Shown: positions 51,817 through 60,426 of the stretch, in pieces
How the letters are laid out: each line of letters opens with the position of its first letter
How positions within the stretch are numbered: position 1 is the stretch's first letter
Source: an uncultured Clostridia bacterium
GTDB lineage: Bacteria > Bacillota > Clostridia > Christensenellales > Borkfalkiaceae
Assembly: GCA_947624445.1 (NCBI GenBank)
Contig: CANQKF010000001.1
Coordinates: 1-64,000, forward strand
Reading direction: 5' to 3'
DNA: 64,000 bases
Notes under the pieces: generated by a model
What the model saw: only the letters and a program-made list of their open reading frames with translations
What the model was told of the DNA's origin: nothing
Database searches by the model: none
Position numbers and translations under genes: made by a program

Positions 51817-52017
51817 ATGCCAAAATTCAAGGTATGTATCGAAGAAACTGTATCCGAGGAGTTCGAAGTCGAAGCTGAATCGGCCGAAGAAGCTCTCGAG
51901 ATTGCAGATGAAAAATATCACAAATGCGAGTTCGTCCTCGAGCCGGGCAACCTCGTTGCCAAGCAAATGTGCATAACGTCTCCAGAAGACGAATGTACCG
52001 AGTGGACGGAGTTTTAG
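51817..52017 (+). CDS. DpnD/PcfM-family protein
   Basis: 66 residues. FKVCIEETVSEEFEVEAES followed by AEEALEIADEKYHKCEFVLEPG is the full DpnD/PcfM family pattern, small proteins found on mobile elements and phages. Biochemical role unknown. Confidence 0.9.
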   Translation: MPKFKVCIEETVSEEFEVEAESAEEALEIADEKYHKCEFVLEPGNLVAKQMCITSPEDECTEWTEF

Positions 52018-52039
52018 CCCCCCCACAGAAGGAGTCTTT

Positions 52040-52447
52040 ATGGAAAACGAAATAAAAGAGGAAATCTTTATTATCAACCATGTTGTTGCAAAGAAAACCG
52101 CTTACCCTCCTATCACTCCGGCCCAGACGGCGGTTGTTTATAAGACAGAGCGGGAAGCAAAAGAAGCAGTTGCAAGAATGGTTACTCGCGAATTATTTGA
52201 ACGTCGTTCAATAGAAGCTGGCGAGCCTGAGAACGAGTGGACGCCCTCAAATCGCCATTGGTATGTCTACTTCTCTAAAAATAATGGGCTTCAGTATCGC
52301 GTTGTCAGCTGTGCCTACATCGATGGAACAATTTACTTCCCCACCCGCGAAACGCTTCATGCTGCGGTTCAAGAGGTTGGCGCAGACAATATTAAGCGAT
52401 ATTTACTCAATGTTGTAGCGACAACCACCAAGGAGCCATGTAGATAA
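52040..52447 (+). CDS. Phage protein, unknown
   Basis: 135 residues (MENEIKEEIFIINHVVAKK), AAGGAG start. Mixed alpha/beta with a basic helix (ERREAKEAVARMVTRELF-like). Last gene before a 0.5-kb structured region. Confidence 0.65.
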   Translation: MENEIKEEIFIINHVVAKKTAYPPITPAQTAVVYKTEREAKEAVARMVTRELFERRSIEAGEPENEWTPSNRHWYVYFSKNNGLQYRVVSCAYIDGTIYFPTRETLHAAVQEVGADNIKRYLLNVVATTTKEPCR

Positions 52448-52960
52448 TAAAGAAACAGATACAAACTTCTACACCTATGTTCAAGGTTGGTGAAGCAACC
52501 AATACACAAGCATTTGTTGCAGAACTTTTTAGACAAATGCGAATAGGGGTCGGGATGGTGTCTGATGAACACAGGCACACCTCGGGGGGATCCGTAACCA
52601 CCCTGCGCAGCGGAGTCGCCGCGAAGCGCAGTAATAATCGGATTGTTTGGGCGTCGTGAACGTCGTAAAGCGCACGATACCGGTGTGTGATGATGACCAC
52701 GCCCAAGCGAGCAGGCGAACGGCTGATACTTCGCTATCCGCCACGAGAACCGTGGCTGCACCTATGCTCTCCTATCGGAGCGTATGGCTAAGATACTACT
52801 GCCGGGAGACGGAGCGAGATAGGACAACGAAATCCGTAACCCACCGTGGTTCCCGCTCGCCACGGTGACTCTCCCAGAAATTGAGATCAGCCCAGCGCAG
52901 GGGCGGGGCAATGTGCTGGGTTCCTCGTATCCAATCCGAAAGGTTGAGATAAAAAAAGAA
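52448..52960 (+). ncRNA. Candidate ~500-nt structured non-coding RNA
   Basis: ORFs here have no ribosome sites or family features, whereas stems are abundant: CTGCGC...GCGCAG (52603-52631), TTGGGCGT...ACGCCCAA (52647-52706), CCACG...CGTGG, CTCC-TATC-GGAG, the perfect CACCGTGG-TTCCCGCTCG-CCACGGTG (52842-52867) and CCCAGC...GCTGGG near 52895. It precedes the Ubl operon. Probably a large ornate phage RNA; family not assigned. Confidence 0.6.
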
Positions 52961-52973
52961 AAGGAGAAAAGAC

Positions 52974-53372
52974 ATGAAGGTATCTATCACGGCAGACACC
53001 TACGCACTCGTTTCCAGCATCAAGGTGGACGACATCTCGCTGCTCAAGAAACACAACCCCTCCGCGCTCAAGATTGTCGACGAAAAGACGAAGAACACAC
53101 TCTTCGCGGTCGACTATGCGGAAGGGAAGAACGATCTCGTGAAGTTCGGCATCACGTTCGGCAGCACATCGAGAGACGCGAACGGAACCGCGGTGTTCAC
53201 GGGTACTTTGCCGGCGGGTCTCACGGCGGATGAAGCGAAGGCATACATCGCGGACAAGCTCGGCACGGTTCAGGGGTATCTCGCCACCCTCGAGCAGACG
53301 ATCCCCGCCGAAGCGCAGAAGGTGGCAGCAGCACGCAAGGCGCTCGTCGATTCGATTTCGGTCAACGCCTGA
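52974..53372 (+). CDS. First gene of the Ubl operon, unknown function
   Basis: 132 residues (MKVSITADTYALVSSIKVDD), AAGGAGAA start. Helix-strand mixture with an Ala-rich C-terminal helix. I recall similar proteins next to ThiF/JAB/E2 genes in phages, so it is probably part of the same pathway, but no activity is known. 60 nt upstream of the Ubl gene. Confidence 0.65.
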   Translation: MKVSITADTYALVSSIKVDDISLLKKHNPSALKIVDEKTKNTLFAVDYAEGKNDLVKFGITFGSTSRDANGTAVFTGTLPAGLTADEAKAYIADKLGTVQGYLATLEQTIPAEAQKVAAARKALVDSISVNA

Positions 53373-53434
53373 CACACGACATCGGGGCGCCCAATAAGCG
53401 CCCCACCAACTTCAAAAATTCAAGGAGAAAATAT

Positions 53435-53695
53435 ATGATACAAGTTCACGTTCACACCAATGTCATTCGCCAGACCGTCGTTGTCGACATCAACACAACG
53501 CCCAATCAGGTTTTCAAGGACCTCGACGCCGATGCTACGGGAACGATGGTCAACGTCAACGGGACCATCATCCAGAGCGGCGATGTCGACCTCCCCTTCT
53601 CCGATCTCGCCACGAAATACCCGAGAGCAGGTATCGGCGACGGGCAGGAAATCGATCTGACCAGCATCGTAAAAGCGGACGGCGCAGCAGAATAA
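53435..53695 (+). CDS. Ubiquitin-like (beta-grasp) protein candidate
   Basis: 86 residues. Strand pattern IQVHVHTNVIRQTVVVDINT, a short helix PNQVFKDL, then GTMVNVNGTIIQSGDVDLPF fits a beta-grasp fold. Size and position (before E2, JAB and E1 genes) correspond to the Ubl of PRTRC-like cassettes. The C-terminus is VKADGAAE, without a terminal Gly-Gly, so processing or an alternative attachment would be needed. Confidence 0.65.
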   Translation: MIQVHVHTNVIRQTVVVDINTTPNQVFKDLDADATGTMVNVNGTIIQSGDVDLPFSDLATKYPRAGIGDGQEIDLTSIVKADGAAE

Positions 53696-53716
53696 TCCCA
53701 AAGGAGCGCACGGGAT

Positions 53717-55099
53717 ATGGAAATTTCGAACAACAGGCTTCTGTCAGCAGAAGCGGATGTGTTCTTCGATGGGCGCAAGCACAGAGAATCGTCGTTCCTC
53801 AATGACAACGTCGTTGAAACGGTTCTTCGATATGCCGCCCTTCGGAGTCGCACGGGAGACCTTGGCACGGTTGCTCCGATCAAGGCGGAGAGCCGCTCCG
53901 GCATGTTGTTCATTAACAACGACTGGAATAAGCTCGCGACGGATTGCGATTGCGAGCTGCTCATCGTCGCCCATACATCTATGCGTCCCCCGAAGATTAC
54001 GCTTGAGGGCTGGGTGTCTCTCGATAAGCCTCCGTACCCCGTTGCGCTCCTGTTCGCAAAAGCCGGTGAAACGCACATCTTTATCAACGAGCAACTGAGG
54101 AAGGCGGTTATCATCGTAAAAGACGTGGTACTCCCCTCGTTTAGAAAATTACTCGCGTCGTGCTTGCTCAGGATTCTGCCGTGGCGTTTCCACGACGACG
54201 AACTCGACAAACGCCTCATGACAGCCATCAACAAAGGGGACGAAGCGGCTTTCCGCTCTGTCATTGATAGCGTATGTAGCGACGTCGACCTCAGGGGCGC
54301 CGCCCTTCAAAGAATACTTGCGGGGTGGGAAGATGAACTGCGAAAAGCAAAAATCGTAAACACTCAAAAAGCCCTCGAGAAAATCCAAGGAGAACTTGCT
54401 TATCTGCAGGAAGACATTGCGCAAAAGCTCGATGAATACGACAAGGTCAACGTCGAGCTTCAAGATGCAATGTTCGCCCAGAAGCGCGGCAACGGAGACG
54501 TTCTCAGATTCTTCCAGCGCCATCGGCAGCTGTCCATTGTCGATACTGGCGATGTGGTGGAGTTGGACGGCAGATACCTCGATTACGCAATCACGGAGAC
54601 GATTGAATATTACAACGAGGAGCAGTTCTTGCGTATGTTCAACAATGCAGATTCCCCGTTCAACAGTCGCGCCATTTCCGATGAGACAAGGGGCATCTGT
54701 TATGCGATCTTCAAGGAACATCTCGGCGTTGTAAGAGCAGAGGCTGTTTTCCGCCTCACAAACCTCTCCTCTCTCAGGCCCAGAATGAACGGGCGTTCCG
54801 GGAACACAGCATCAACGTGCATCATCCATCCTCACATTGGACACTACGGTTGCCTTGGCGGAAACGAAACGCCGATCAACAGGTACATGAAGGATGGACA
54901 GTGGGATTTGGCAATCGAGCAAACGATTGCCGCGGCAAAGAATCTCAATATGGGAGATATCGCGGTGTTGAGTTCGTTCCTCGTTGACTTGAAGAATGCG
55001 TCAACGAGCATCAAGTGCATCATCGCCGACAACGGAGTCGAAATGACCCCCCACGAGTTCTATGAGTACGTCGAGGAAGCCCACAAGAAAGCATCATAA
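53717..55099 (+). CDS. E2-like conjugating enzyme with long N-terminal region
   Basis: 460 residues. N-terminal ~140 residues are beta-rich; ~200-260 form a coiled coil (KALEKIQGELAYLQEDIAQK). The C-terminal domain contains CIIHPHIGHYGCLGGNETPI (residues ~370-390), which matches the E2 pattern HPN-x-x-G-x-CLx with the candidate catalytic Cys in GCLG. E2 enzymes carry the Ubl as a thioester. Operon position between Ubl and JAB/E1 supports this. The N-terminal part is not recognised. Confidence 0.75.
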   Translation: MEISNNRLLSAEADVFFDGRKHRESSFLNDNVVETVLRYAALRSRTGDLGTVAPIKAESRSGMLFINNDWNKLATDCDCELLIVAHTSMRPPKITLEGWVSLDKPPYPVALLFAKAGETHIFINEQLRKAVIIVKDVVLPSFRKLLASCLLRILPWRFHDDELDKRLMTAINKGDEAAFRSVIDSVCSDVDLRGAALQRILAGWEDELRKAKIVNTQKALEKIQGELAYLQEDIAQKLDEYDKVNVELQDAMFAQKRGNGDVLRFFQRHRQLSIVDTGDVVELDGRYLDYAITETIEYYNEEQFLRMFNNADSPFNSRAISDETRGICYAIFKEHLGVVRAEAVFRLTNLSSLRPRMNGRSGNTASTCIIHPHIGHYGCLGGNETPINRYMKDGQWDLAIEQTIAAAKNLNMGDIAVLSSFLVDLKNASTSIKCIIADNGVEMTPHEFYEYVEEAHKKAS

Positions 55100-55115
55100 G
55101 CGAGGAAAGAAACAC

Positions 55116-55898
55116 ATGGCAAGGAAAATCTACATCACCCCAGAGGATGTTGGAGCGCTCATCGGTACCGCGACCGCGGTGGACAACAGAAAAGCGACGC
55201 TACTTCTCTCGGTAGCAGCTTGGGCGAAAATCCAAGCGCTGGTTTCAAAGTACACGACGGAAGTCCAATGGCACGGCACAGTCGAACGTGTGGATGCGAC
55301 GACGTTCCTCGTAAAGGACATCATCCTCTTCCCACACACCGTTACCGGTGCAACCGTAACCTCTGACCAAGACGATTATGAGGAATGGATCAACTTTCTC
55401 CCCGACAACATCTTCAACCAGATGCGGTTTCACGGACATTCTCACGTCAACATGGCGGTATCGCCGTCGGAAGTCGACATGAAGTACAGGCGTGATATAA
55501 TCCGCAATTTTGGGTCCAAACGCAGTAAGAACAGGGATGACTTCTATATCTTCCTCATCATCAACAAGAGCGGGTGCGTGAGCGCTCAAATCTACGACCT
55601 CAAAAACAACTCTTTGTACACAAAGGACGACCTCCACACAGAGATAGTGCTTGACGTTGTATTCGGCGACGGTTCACGCATTTCGGACTTTTTGGAGGAA
55701 GCGGCATCGGTCGTCAAAACGCCAGCACCCATCCCCTCCACCTCCCCCACCGCGGCACCTTTGTCCAAGGGAAAGGGTGGCAGCAAACCGCAGGAGAAGA
55801 AAGACAGACACCCCGTCAACGGGTATGGTATCAAAGACTATGACGGCTATGATTATAGCTACGGTTACAAGCACTACAGCGGGAGATACGAGGAATAA
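55116..55898 (+). CDS. JAB/JAMM (MPN) metalloprotease
   Basis: 260 residues from MARKIYITPEDVG (start chosen by CGAGGAAAG). The JAMM zinc motif is complete: a Glu in the preceding strand region (TEVQWHG), then HGHSHVNMAVSPSEVD with H-x-H-x7-S-x2-D. Such enzymes remove ubiquitin-like tags or mature the Ubl. A Pro/Ser/Gly-rich linker and a Tyr-rich tail (DYDGYDYSYGYKHYSG) follow. Downstream of the E2-like gene, upstream of the E1-like gene. Confidence 0.9.
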   Translation: MARKIYITPEDVGALIGTATAVDNRKATLLLSVAAWAKIQALVSKYTTEVQWHGTVERVDATTFLVKDIILFPHTVTGATVTSDQDDYEEWINFLPDNIFNQMRFHGHSHVNMAVSPSEVDMKYRRDIIRNFGSKRSKNRDDFYIFLIINKSGCVSAQIYDLKNNSLYTKDDLHTEIVLDVVFGDGSRISDFLEEAASVVKTPAPIPSTSPTAAPLSKGKGGSKPQEKKDRHPVNGYGIKDYDGYDYSYGYKHYSGRYEE

Positions 55899-55916
55899 CT
55901 TCCCAAGGAGAAGAAA

Positions 55917-56588
55917 ATGGATCTCACAAAATCGCAGGACTACTTCAATCCCATCGGCGTTGACCGCTGCCACATCATCGGCTGTGGTTCGGTCGGCTCG
56001 ACGGTAGCGGAGCTTCTCATCCGCCTCGGCCTCACAAAGATTTCTTTGTATGACTTTGATACGGTTTCGGCTCACAATCTCGCCAATCAGATGTTCGTGA
56101 ACTCCGACATAGGTCGTCCGAAGGTCGAAGCGGTCAGGAGTTTACTAACTGTAATCAACCCCGAATCGAAAATCGACATCGAGGTTCATCCCGATGGGTG
56201 GACGGAGAAAACGAGGCTGAGCGGATACGTCTTCCTCTGCGTCGACAACATCGAGACAAGGCGTAAAATCGCCGAAAAGAACAAGCAGAATATGTCCATC
56301 AAAGGGATGTTTGATTTCAGAACGACGCTCACTGGTGGACAGCATTATGCAGCCGACTGGAAAGACCCGGACGCGGTAAACAACCTCATCAACAGCATGG
56401 ACTTCACTCATGAGGAAGCGAGGGAATCGACGCCAATGACTGCGTGTAATGTCGAAATGGGCGTTGCCCCTACCGTAAGGGTCATCAGTTCATATGGCGT
56501 CGCCAACTTCATGAACTTCGTGAGAACGAAGAAGCTCAGGAGCATCATTGTCGCGGACGCATTCTCATTTGAGACATACGTCTGCTAA
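55917..56588 (+). CDS. E1/ThiF-like adenylyltransferase
   Basis: 223 residues. Rossmann nucleotide-binding IIGCGSVGSTVAELLIRLG, then ISLYDFDTVSAHNLANQMF and IGRPKVEAVRSLL are the standard E1/ThiF/MoeB landmarks, and LCVDNIETRRKI follows. It would adenylate the Ubl C-terminus and pass it to the E2. The protein is short for a full E1; a catalytic Cys candidate is C in MTACNVEMG. AAGGAG start, 18 nt after the JAB gene. Confidence 0.92.
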   Translation: MDLTKSQDYFNPIGVDRCHIIGCGSVGSTVAELLIRLGLTKISLYDFDTVSAHNLANQMFVNSDIGRPKVEAVRSLLTVINPESKIDIEVHPDGWTEKTRLSGYVFLCVDNIETRRKIAEKNKQNMSIKGMFDFRTTLTGGQHYAADWKDPDAVNNLINSMDFTHEEARESTPMTACNVEMGVAPTVRVISSYGVANFMNFVRTKKLRSIIVADAFSFETYVC

Positions 56589-56928
56589 ATACACAACACT
56601 AATAAAGCAATTCTCATTTCGCATGAGGCTATGGATCAAATTCATAGTACCAAAATGATAGGAAGAAAAGGGAGGAAGACCGCACGCCGCCCACAGTGCG
56701 AAGAGAAGAGAGGCTCTTGGCAACCGCGGACGACCTGTAAAGCCCCAAGTAAGAGTCGCAAGAAGCCAATTCCAACAAGAAAATCAGCAAATGGGACTCC
56801 GAAAGTGAGAAAAATCGATTGCGATCAAACCTTAAATGGACGCACCGCGAACCACAGAACCCGTGTGGAGGTAACGATGCGCATTCTCAGATGATTCCTA
56901 TGCAACACATAGTTTATTAGGAGAAATT
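56589..56928 (+). ncRNA. Element E: RNA-like region upstream of the second RT
   Basis: 340 nt between the E1-like and RT genes. The hairpin CTATG-n9-CATAG is followed by AGTACCAAAATG (56646-56657) and a purine-rich run. The same layout occurs at 58294-58321 and 49283-49307. The ATG opens a 79-codon very basic frame (MIGRKGRKTARRP) without a clear ribosome site. This is the position of the msr-msd RNA in retrons, but the usual a1/a2 pairing is not evident to me. Confidence 0.5.
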
Positions 56929-58080
56929 ATGCCTTACATTACAATCCCAGTAAAGCAAGCGGGATATCAATTATCCATCGATGACATCATCTACGGCATC
57001 GATGAGGCGACCTTTCAGGCACAGCTGAACAAAAAAGATATGAATGACACGAGAACGGCATACCGTAGGTCGACGCCCGGTCGTCTGCTTGAGCAGATCC
57101 ACTTTGACGAAATGGTTGACGCTCTCAAGGCTTTCAATCAGAAGTACGAAACTCTTATCGCGATGGAGGACAAGACGCCCCTTTACAGAAGTTTCAAAAT
57201 TCCTAAGAGGAGCGGCGGCCTGCGCCCCATTGATGCGCCAAAGGATGAGTTAAGCATCGCGCTGTATGAGCTTAAGTCCATCCTCGAACACAAAATGTTT
57301 GCAAGCCACCATACGTGTGCGTTTGCTTATGTGTCGAGGAGATGCGCCATTGACGCGGTAAAGCGCCATCAGGCGAACAGATCGCGGTGGTTTCTGAAAC
57401 TCGACTTCCACAACTTCTTCGGTAGCACTACCTTGGAGTTCGTGGAGTCTCAGCTCAAGATGATTTTCCCGTTCAACGAACTGTATCTCCGCGCCGATGG
57501 AGCAGAGGAACTTCATAAGGCATTGTCTTTGTGCTTCCTCCGCGGCGGGCTTCCGCAGGGAACCCCCATCAGCCCCATGCTCACAAATCTTTTCATGATT
57601 CCCATCGATCACGCAATCGCAAAAATTGCTCGCGGCAATACGCCCTACCTCGTATATACGAGGTATGCAGATGACATTCTCATATCGAGCGACATCTCTT
57701 TCAAGTGGCGCGAAGTGCAGGATACGATTTTGGGCATCATCGATGCGTTCAAGGCTCCCTTTACGCTCAACACAGCGAAGACGCGCTACGGCAGCTCCGC
57801 GGGGCGCAACTGGAACTTGGGGGTTATGCTCAACAAAGACAACAAGATCACAATCGGCCACGCAAAGAAGAAGCTCTTCAAGGTAAAGGTATACTCCTTC
57901 ATGAGAGATTTTGCGGAGAATAACCCGTGGAGTATCGGCGACACACAATCGCTCAGCGGCGAAATCGCTTATTACCGCATGGTAGAAAAGGATGAGGTTG
58001 ATAAAATCATCAAGTTCTACAGCGAGAAGTTCAACCGCGACGTCATGGCTACCATCAAGAGCATCCTCACGGCGGCTTAA
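56929..58080 (+). CDS. Second reverse transcriptase (non-DGR, YADD type)
   Basis: 383 residues with AGGAG start. All palm motifs are present: KIPKRSGGLRPIDAP, LKLDFHNFFGS with the first Asp, GLPQGTPISPMLTNL, YTRYADDILISSD with YADD, LNTAKTRYGS, and NWNLGVMLNKDNKITIGH in the thumb position where retrons have VTG. It lacks maturase, HNH or effector domains. It resembles retron-type or phage-borne unassigned RTs more than DGR or group II intron enzymes. It follows the Ubl cassette and is bracketed by related non-coding elements. Confidence 0.9.
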   Translation: MPYITIPVKQAGYQLSIDDIIYGIDEATFQAQLNKKDMNDTRTAYRRSTPGRLLEQIHFDEMVDALKAFNQKYETLIAMEDKTPLYRSFKIPKRSGGLRPIDAPKDELSIALYELKSILEHKMFASHHTCAFAYVSRRCAIDAVKRHQANRSRWFLKLDFHNFFGSTTLEFVESQLKMIFPFNELYLRADGAEELHKALSLCFLRGGLPQGTPISPMLTNLFMIPIDHAIAKIARGNTPYLVYTRYADDILISSDISFKWREVQDTILGIIDAFKAPFTLNTAKTRYGSSAGRNWNLGVMLNKDNKITIGHAKKKLFKVKVYSFMRDFAENNPWSIGDTQSLSGEIAYYRMVEKDEVDKIIKFYSEKFNRDVMATIKSILTAA

Positions 58081-58615
58081 TACAAGCTCAAATAGCTATT
58101 CCATCGCTTACATAATCCATTGGCGCTTGGGCACCAGACAAAGTCGGGTGTGACGCGAAAGTCGTCAGTTTTCAACTCAAGCTGACGAACGGATCTCATC
58201 CTAAAGGACGAGATCCCATTGGGTATTTGGGCTTGGACAAACAAAAAATAGGTGGTTTACAATCGTCATTTCTATTGCCCTACACAATAGAGCTTTTGGC
58301 GACGCCAAAAGTACCAAAATGCTGGGGAAGAAAGAACGAATCCAGAAGGCAGCGCCTGCTGGTCATCCAAGAAATAAGGGTGGATGTAGCAGGAGCGCAC
58401 CGTCCGAAGACGAGACAATCCCCACGAAGTTAAACCGATGCGAGCAATTCGAGCATCAGATACAGTTAAGCCTTGAAGCATTGGCGGATAAGAGGCGACT
58501 TGATACGACGGAACTCGTTCAAGAACATAAACCTTAGCGCGCATGTCTCGACCTCCAGTACATCATTCATACCATTCGAAAGGATTGCAAACCAAACCAT
58601 CCACAAGGAGAACCA
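58081..58615 (+). ncRNA. Element F: structured region downstream of the second RT
   Basis: 535 nt without a gene supported by a ribosome site. Stems: TCGTCAG...CTGACGA (58162-58188), GGATCTC-ATCC...GGAC-GAGATCC (58191-58216) and TTTTGGC-GAC-GCCAAAA (58294-58310). The last is followed directly by GTACCAAAATG and GGGGAAGAAA, as in elements at 49283 and 56629. The ATG starts a 72-codon basic frame (MLGKKERIQKAAP). Confidence 0.55.
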
Positions 58616-59104
58616 ATGTCTACCAGAAGCTATATCTGCAGAGAAAACGAAGACCATACATACACGGGAATATACTGTCATTGGGACGGATACCCGTTGC
58701 ATCATGGACCAATTCTTACAAAGAATTATGATACACGGCAGAAAGTCAATGAACTTCTGATTCTCGGCGAACTTTCATCGCTCGATGAGACGCCTGAGAA
58801 ATGCTGCGCATACCACAGGGATAGAGGAGAGCCATATGAGCCGCCCTACCCCATCACCGTCAAGGGCTTCATGGAGAGCTTTGCCGAATATATGTATGTA
58901 TTTTGCTTGGACTCCAAGTGGAGATATTTCGATAAGAAAACCTGCGACGAATACTCATCACCGCTTTCTATCGAAAAGAACTTAGTGCCACACAATTACT
59001 ATTATTACCCCGTTTGGGAATCGCCTGAAAAATATCAGGTTCTGAGGAACGGCGATGAAGTCTATATAAACGTTCCAAGGCGGAGAAGAAAGGAGGAAAA
59101 ATGA
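58616..59104 (+). CDS. Conserved phage protein (STRSYIC family), unknown
   Basis: 162 residues, start MSTRSYICRENEDHTYTGIY after AAGGAG. The N-terminal motif with YCHWDGYP is a well-conserved phage family to my recollection; function unknown. Ends in a basic RRRRKEE tail and overlaps the next gene (ATGA). Confidence 0.75.
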   Translation: MSTRSYICRENEDHTYTGIYCHWDGYPLHHGPILTKNYDTRQKVNELLILGELSSLDETPEKCCAYHRDRGEPYEPPYPITVKGFMESFAEYMYVFCLDSKWRYFDKKTCDEYSSPLSIEKNLVPHNYYYYPVWESPEKYQVLRNGDEVYINVPRRRRKEEK

Positions 59105-59502
59105 ACACCCCCAAAGAAACAATAAGCCTCAAGTATGAAATTGCCGTAACCAACGAGGACATCGACGACATCATGTGTATCGCTCTCGAGGGCGGCATCA
59201 CTCCCATGTGGTGTACCGCCGTCAAGCCTGTTGGCGGGTATCTCGGACAATTCGCGAGCGAACAAATCTCCCGCGGAGGAAAACTCGAGTTCATTGAAAA
59301 CGACGGGTCGTCCTCGTTCCTCACGAAGAGCAGCTTACTGAATGCCATCGGGAAATATCTGCACGCCTATCCCGAGGTTTTCAAACGGGCTGTGCATCGC
59401 GATAAGAATGGCGTATACTGCCTCGATTGTGCGAATATCGACGCAGCGGACGCCGATGCAATCGTGCAATGGGGGCTGTTCGGGGAGGTAGTATACGGAT
59501 AA
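59101..59502 (+). CDS. DIDDxMC-family phage protein, paralogue of 51010
   Basis: 133 residues. VTNEDIDDIMCIALEGGITPMW, GYLGQFASEQISRGGKLEF and the C-terminal VQWGLFGEVVYG are the family landmarks, better conserved than in the copy at 51010. Overlaps both neighbours by a few bases. Function unknown. Confidence 0.8.
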   Translation: MNTPKETISLKYEIAVTNEDIDDIMCIALEGGITPMWCTAVKPVGGYLGQFASEQISRGGKLEFIENDGSSSFLTKSSLLNAIGKYLHAYPEVFKRAVHRDKNGVYCLDCANIDAADADAIVQWGLFGEVVYG

Positions 59503-60419
59503 TGAAATTTCTCATGCTCATCGGACTTCCCGGTTCGGGGAAGTCTGCATATGCTACGCGGCGCGCGAGAGATGATTTTCGCCTTAACAAGAACGTAAAA
59601 TACATATCTTCCGATGCTATTAGGGGTGAGCTTTACGGAAACGAGGCCGACCAATCCAATCCCGCTAAGGTGTTCGACACCATGTACAAGAGAACGGTAG
59701 CCGCACTTAAAGATGGCTGCGATGTAATTTACGACGCAACCAATATTTCGCGGAAACGCCGTCGCGATCTCCTCTCTCGCCTCCCCTCTTCAACGGAGAA
59801 GTTTGCCTGCGTCATCTGGGCGAGATACGAAACCTGCATCGAAAGGGATTCGCATCGCGAAAGAACCGTCGGACAAGCCGTCATCAAGCGTATGCTTCTT
59901 GCCTTTCAGCCACCCTACTACGACGAGGGATGGAAGCGTATTGAGTTCAAGATGAACGATAAGCCCTATACCATGTCTGAGCTTGAGGGCTGGTTGTCTG
60001 TTCGGAACGATAATCCTCACCACAGCGGGACGGTTGGAGATCATACGAGGCGCGTTGTGCGTGAAGTCACAAAACGAACGTCTGGCCGTGAGTTCGACTT
60101 CAACGTGTGCAGTTCCCCCACTATGGCTATAGCGGCGTATCTGCACGACATTGGCAAAGGATTCGTCAAAAGCTTCGCGGATTGCCGCGGCAACGAAACG
60201 GAGATTGCTCATTTCTACGGACATCATAACGTTGGGAGTTATTTCTCCATTGGTTGTGAGGAATGTTGCGGAATGGCAACGAAGGCACGGGCAACGGTCG
60301 CATGGCTCGTAAACGTCCACATGGATCCGTTCTTCGACTCGCGCTACTACAGAAATCTCTCCGATGATCTTCGGGGCGTCGTCGATTTCTTGCATCAGTG
60401 CGACCTTGCAGGGGCATAG
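59502..60419 (+). CDS. P-loop kinase fused to HD phosphohydrolase
   Basis: 305 residues from MKFLMLIGLPGSGKSAYA (ATG overlaps the previous TAA). Walker A GLPGSGKS (residues 7-14) plus YDATNISRKRRRDLL identify a polynucleotide-kinase-like (AAA_33) domain. From ~190 an HD-type domain follows, with AAYLHDIGKGFVKS and HFYGHHNVGSYFS. Such a 5'-kinase / phosphatase pair would heal broken RNA or DNA ends. It is directly upstream of a tRNA gene, suggesting tRNA repair, by analogy with T4 Pnkp. Confidence 0.85.
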   Translation: MKFLMLIGLPGSGKSAYATRRARDDFRLNKNVKYISSDAIRGELYGNEADQSNPAKVFDTMYKRTVAALKDGCDVIYDATNISRKRRRDLLSRLPSSTEKFACVIWARYETCIERDSHRERTVGQAVIKRMLLAFQPPYYDEGWKRIEFKMNDKPYTMSELEGWLSVRNDNPHHSGTVGDHTRRVVREVTKRTSGREFDFNVCSSPTMAIAAYLHDIGKGFVKSFADCRGNETEIAHFYGHHNVGSYFSIGCEECCGMATKARATVAWLVNVHMDPFFDSRYYRNLSDDLRGVVDFLHQCDLAGA

Positions 60420-60426
60420 AGTGCAT

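Noticed and set aside
52555-52600. Hammerhead-like CTGATGA in the 52.4-kb RNA
   Set aside because: No CGAAA box at a suitable distance and no flanking stems I or III.
56929-58080. Group II intron
   Set aside because: The RT lacks maturase X and endonuclease domains, and I see no domain V-like hairpin downstream.
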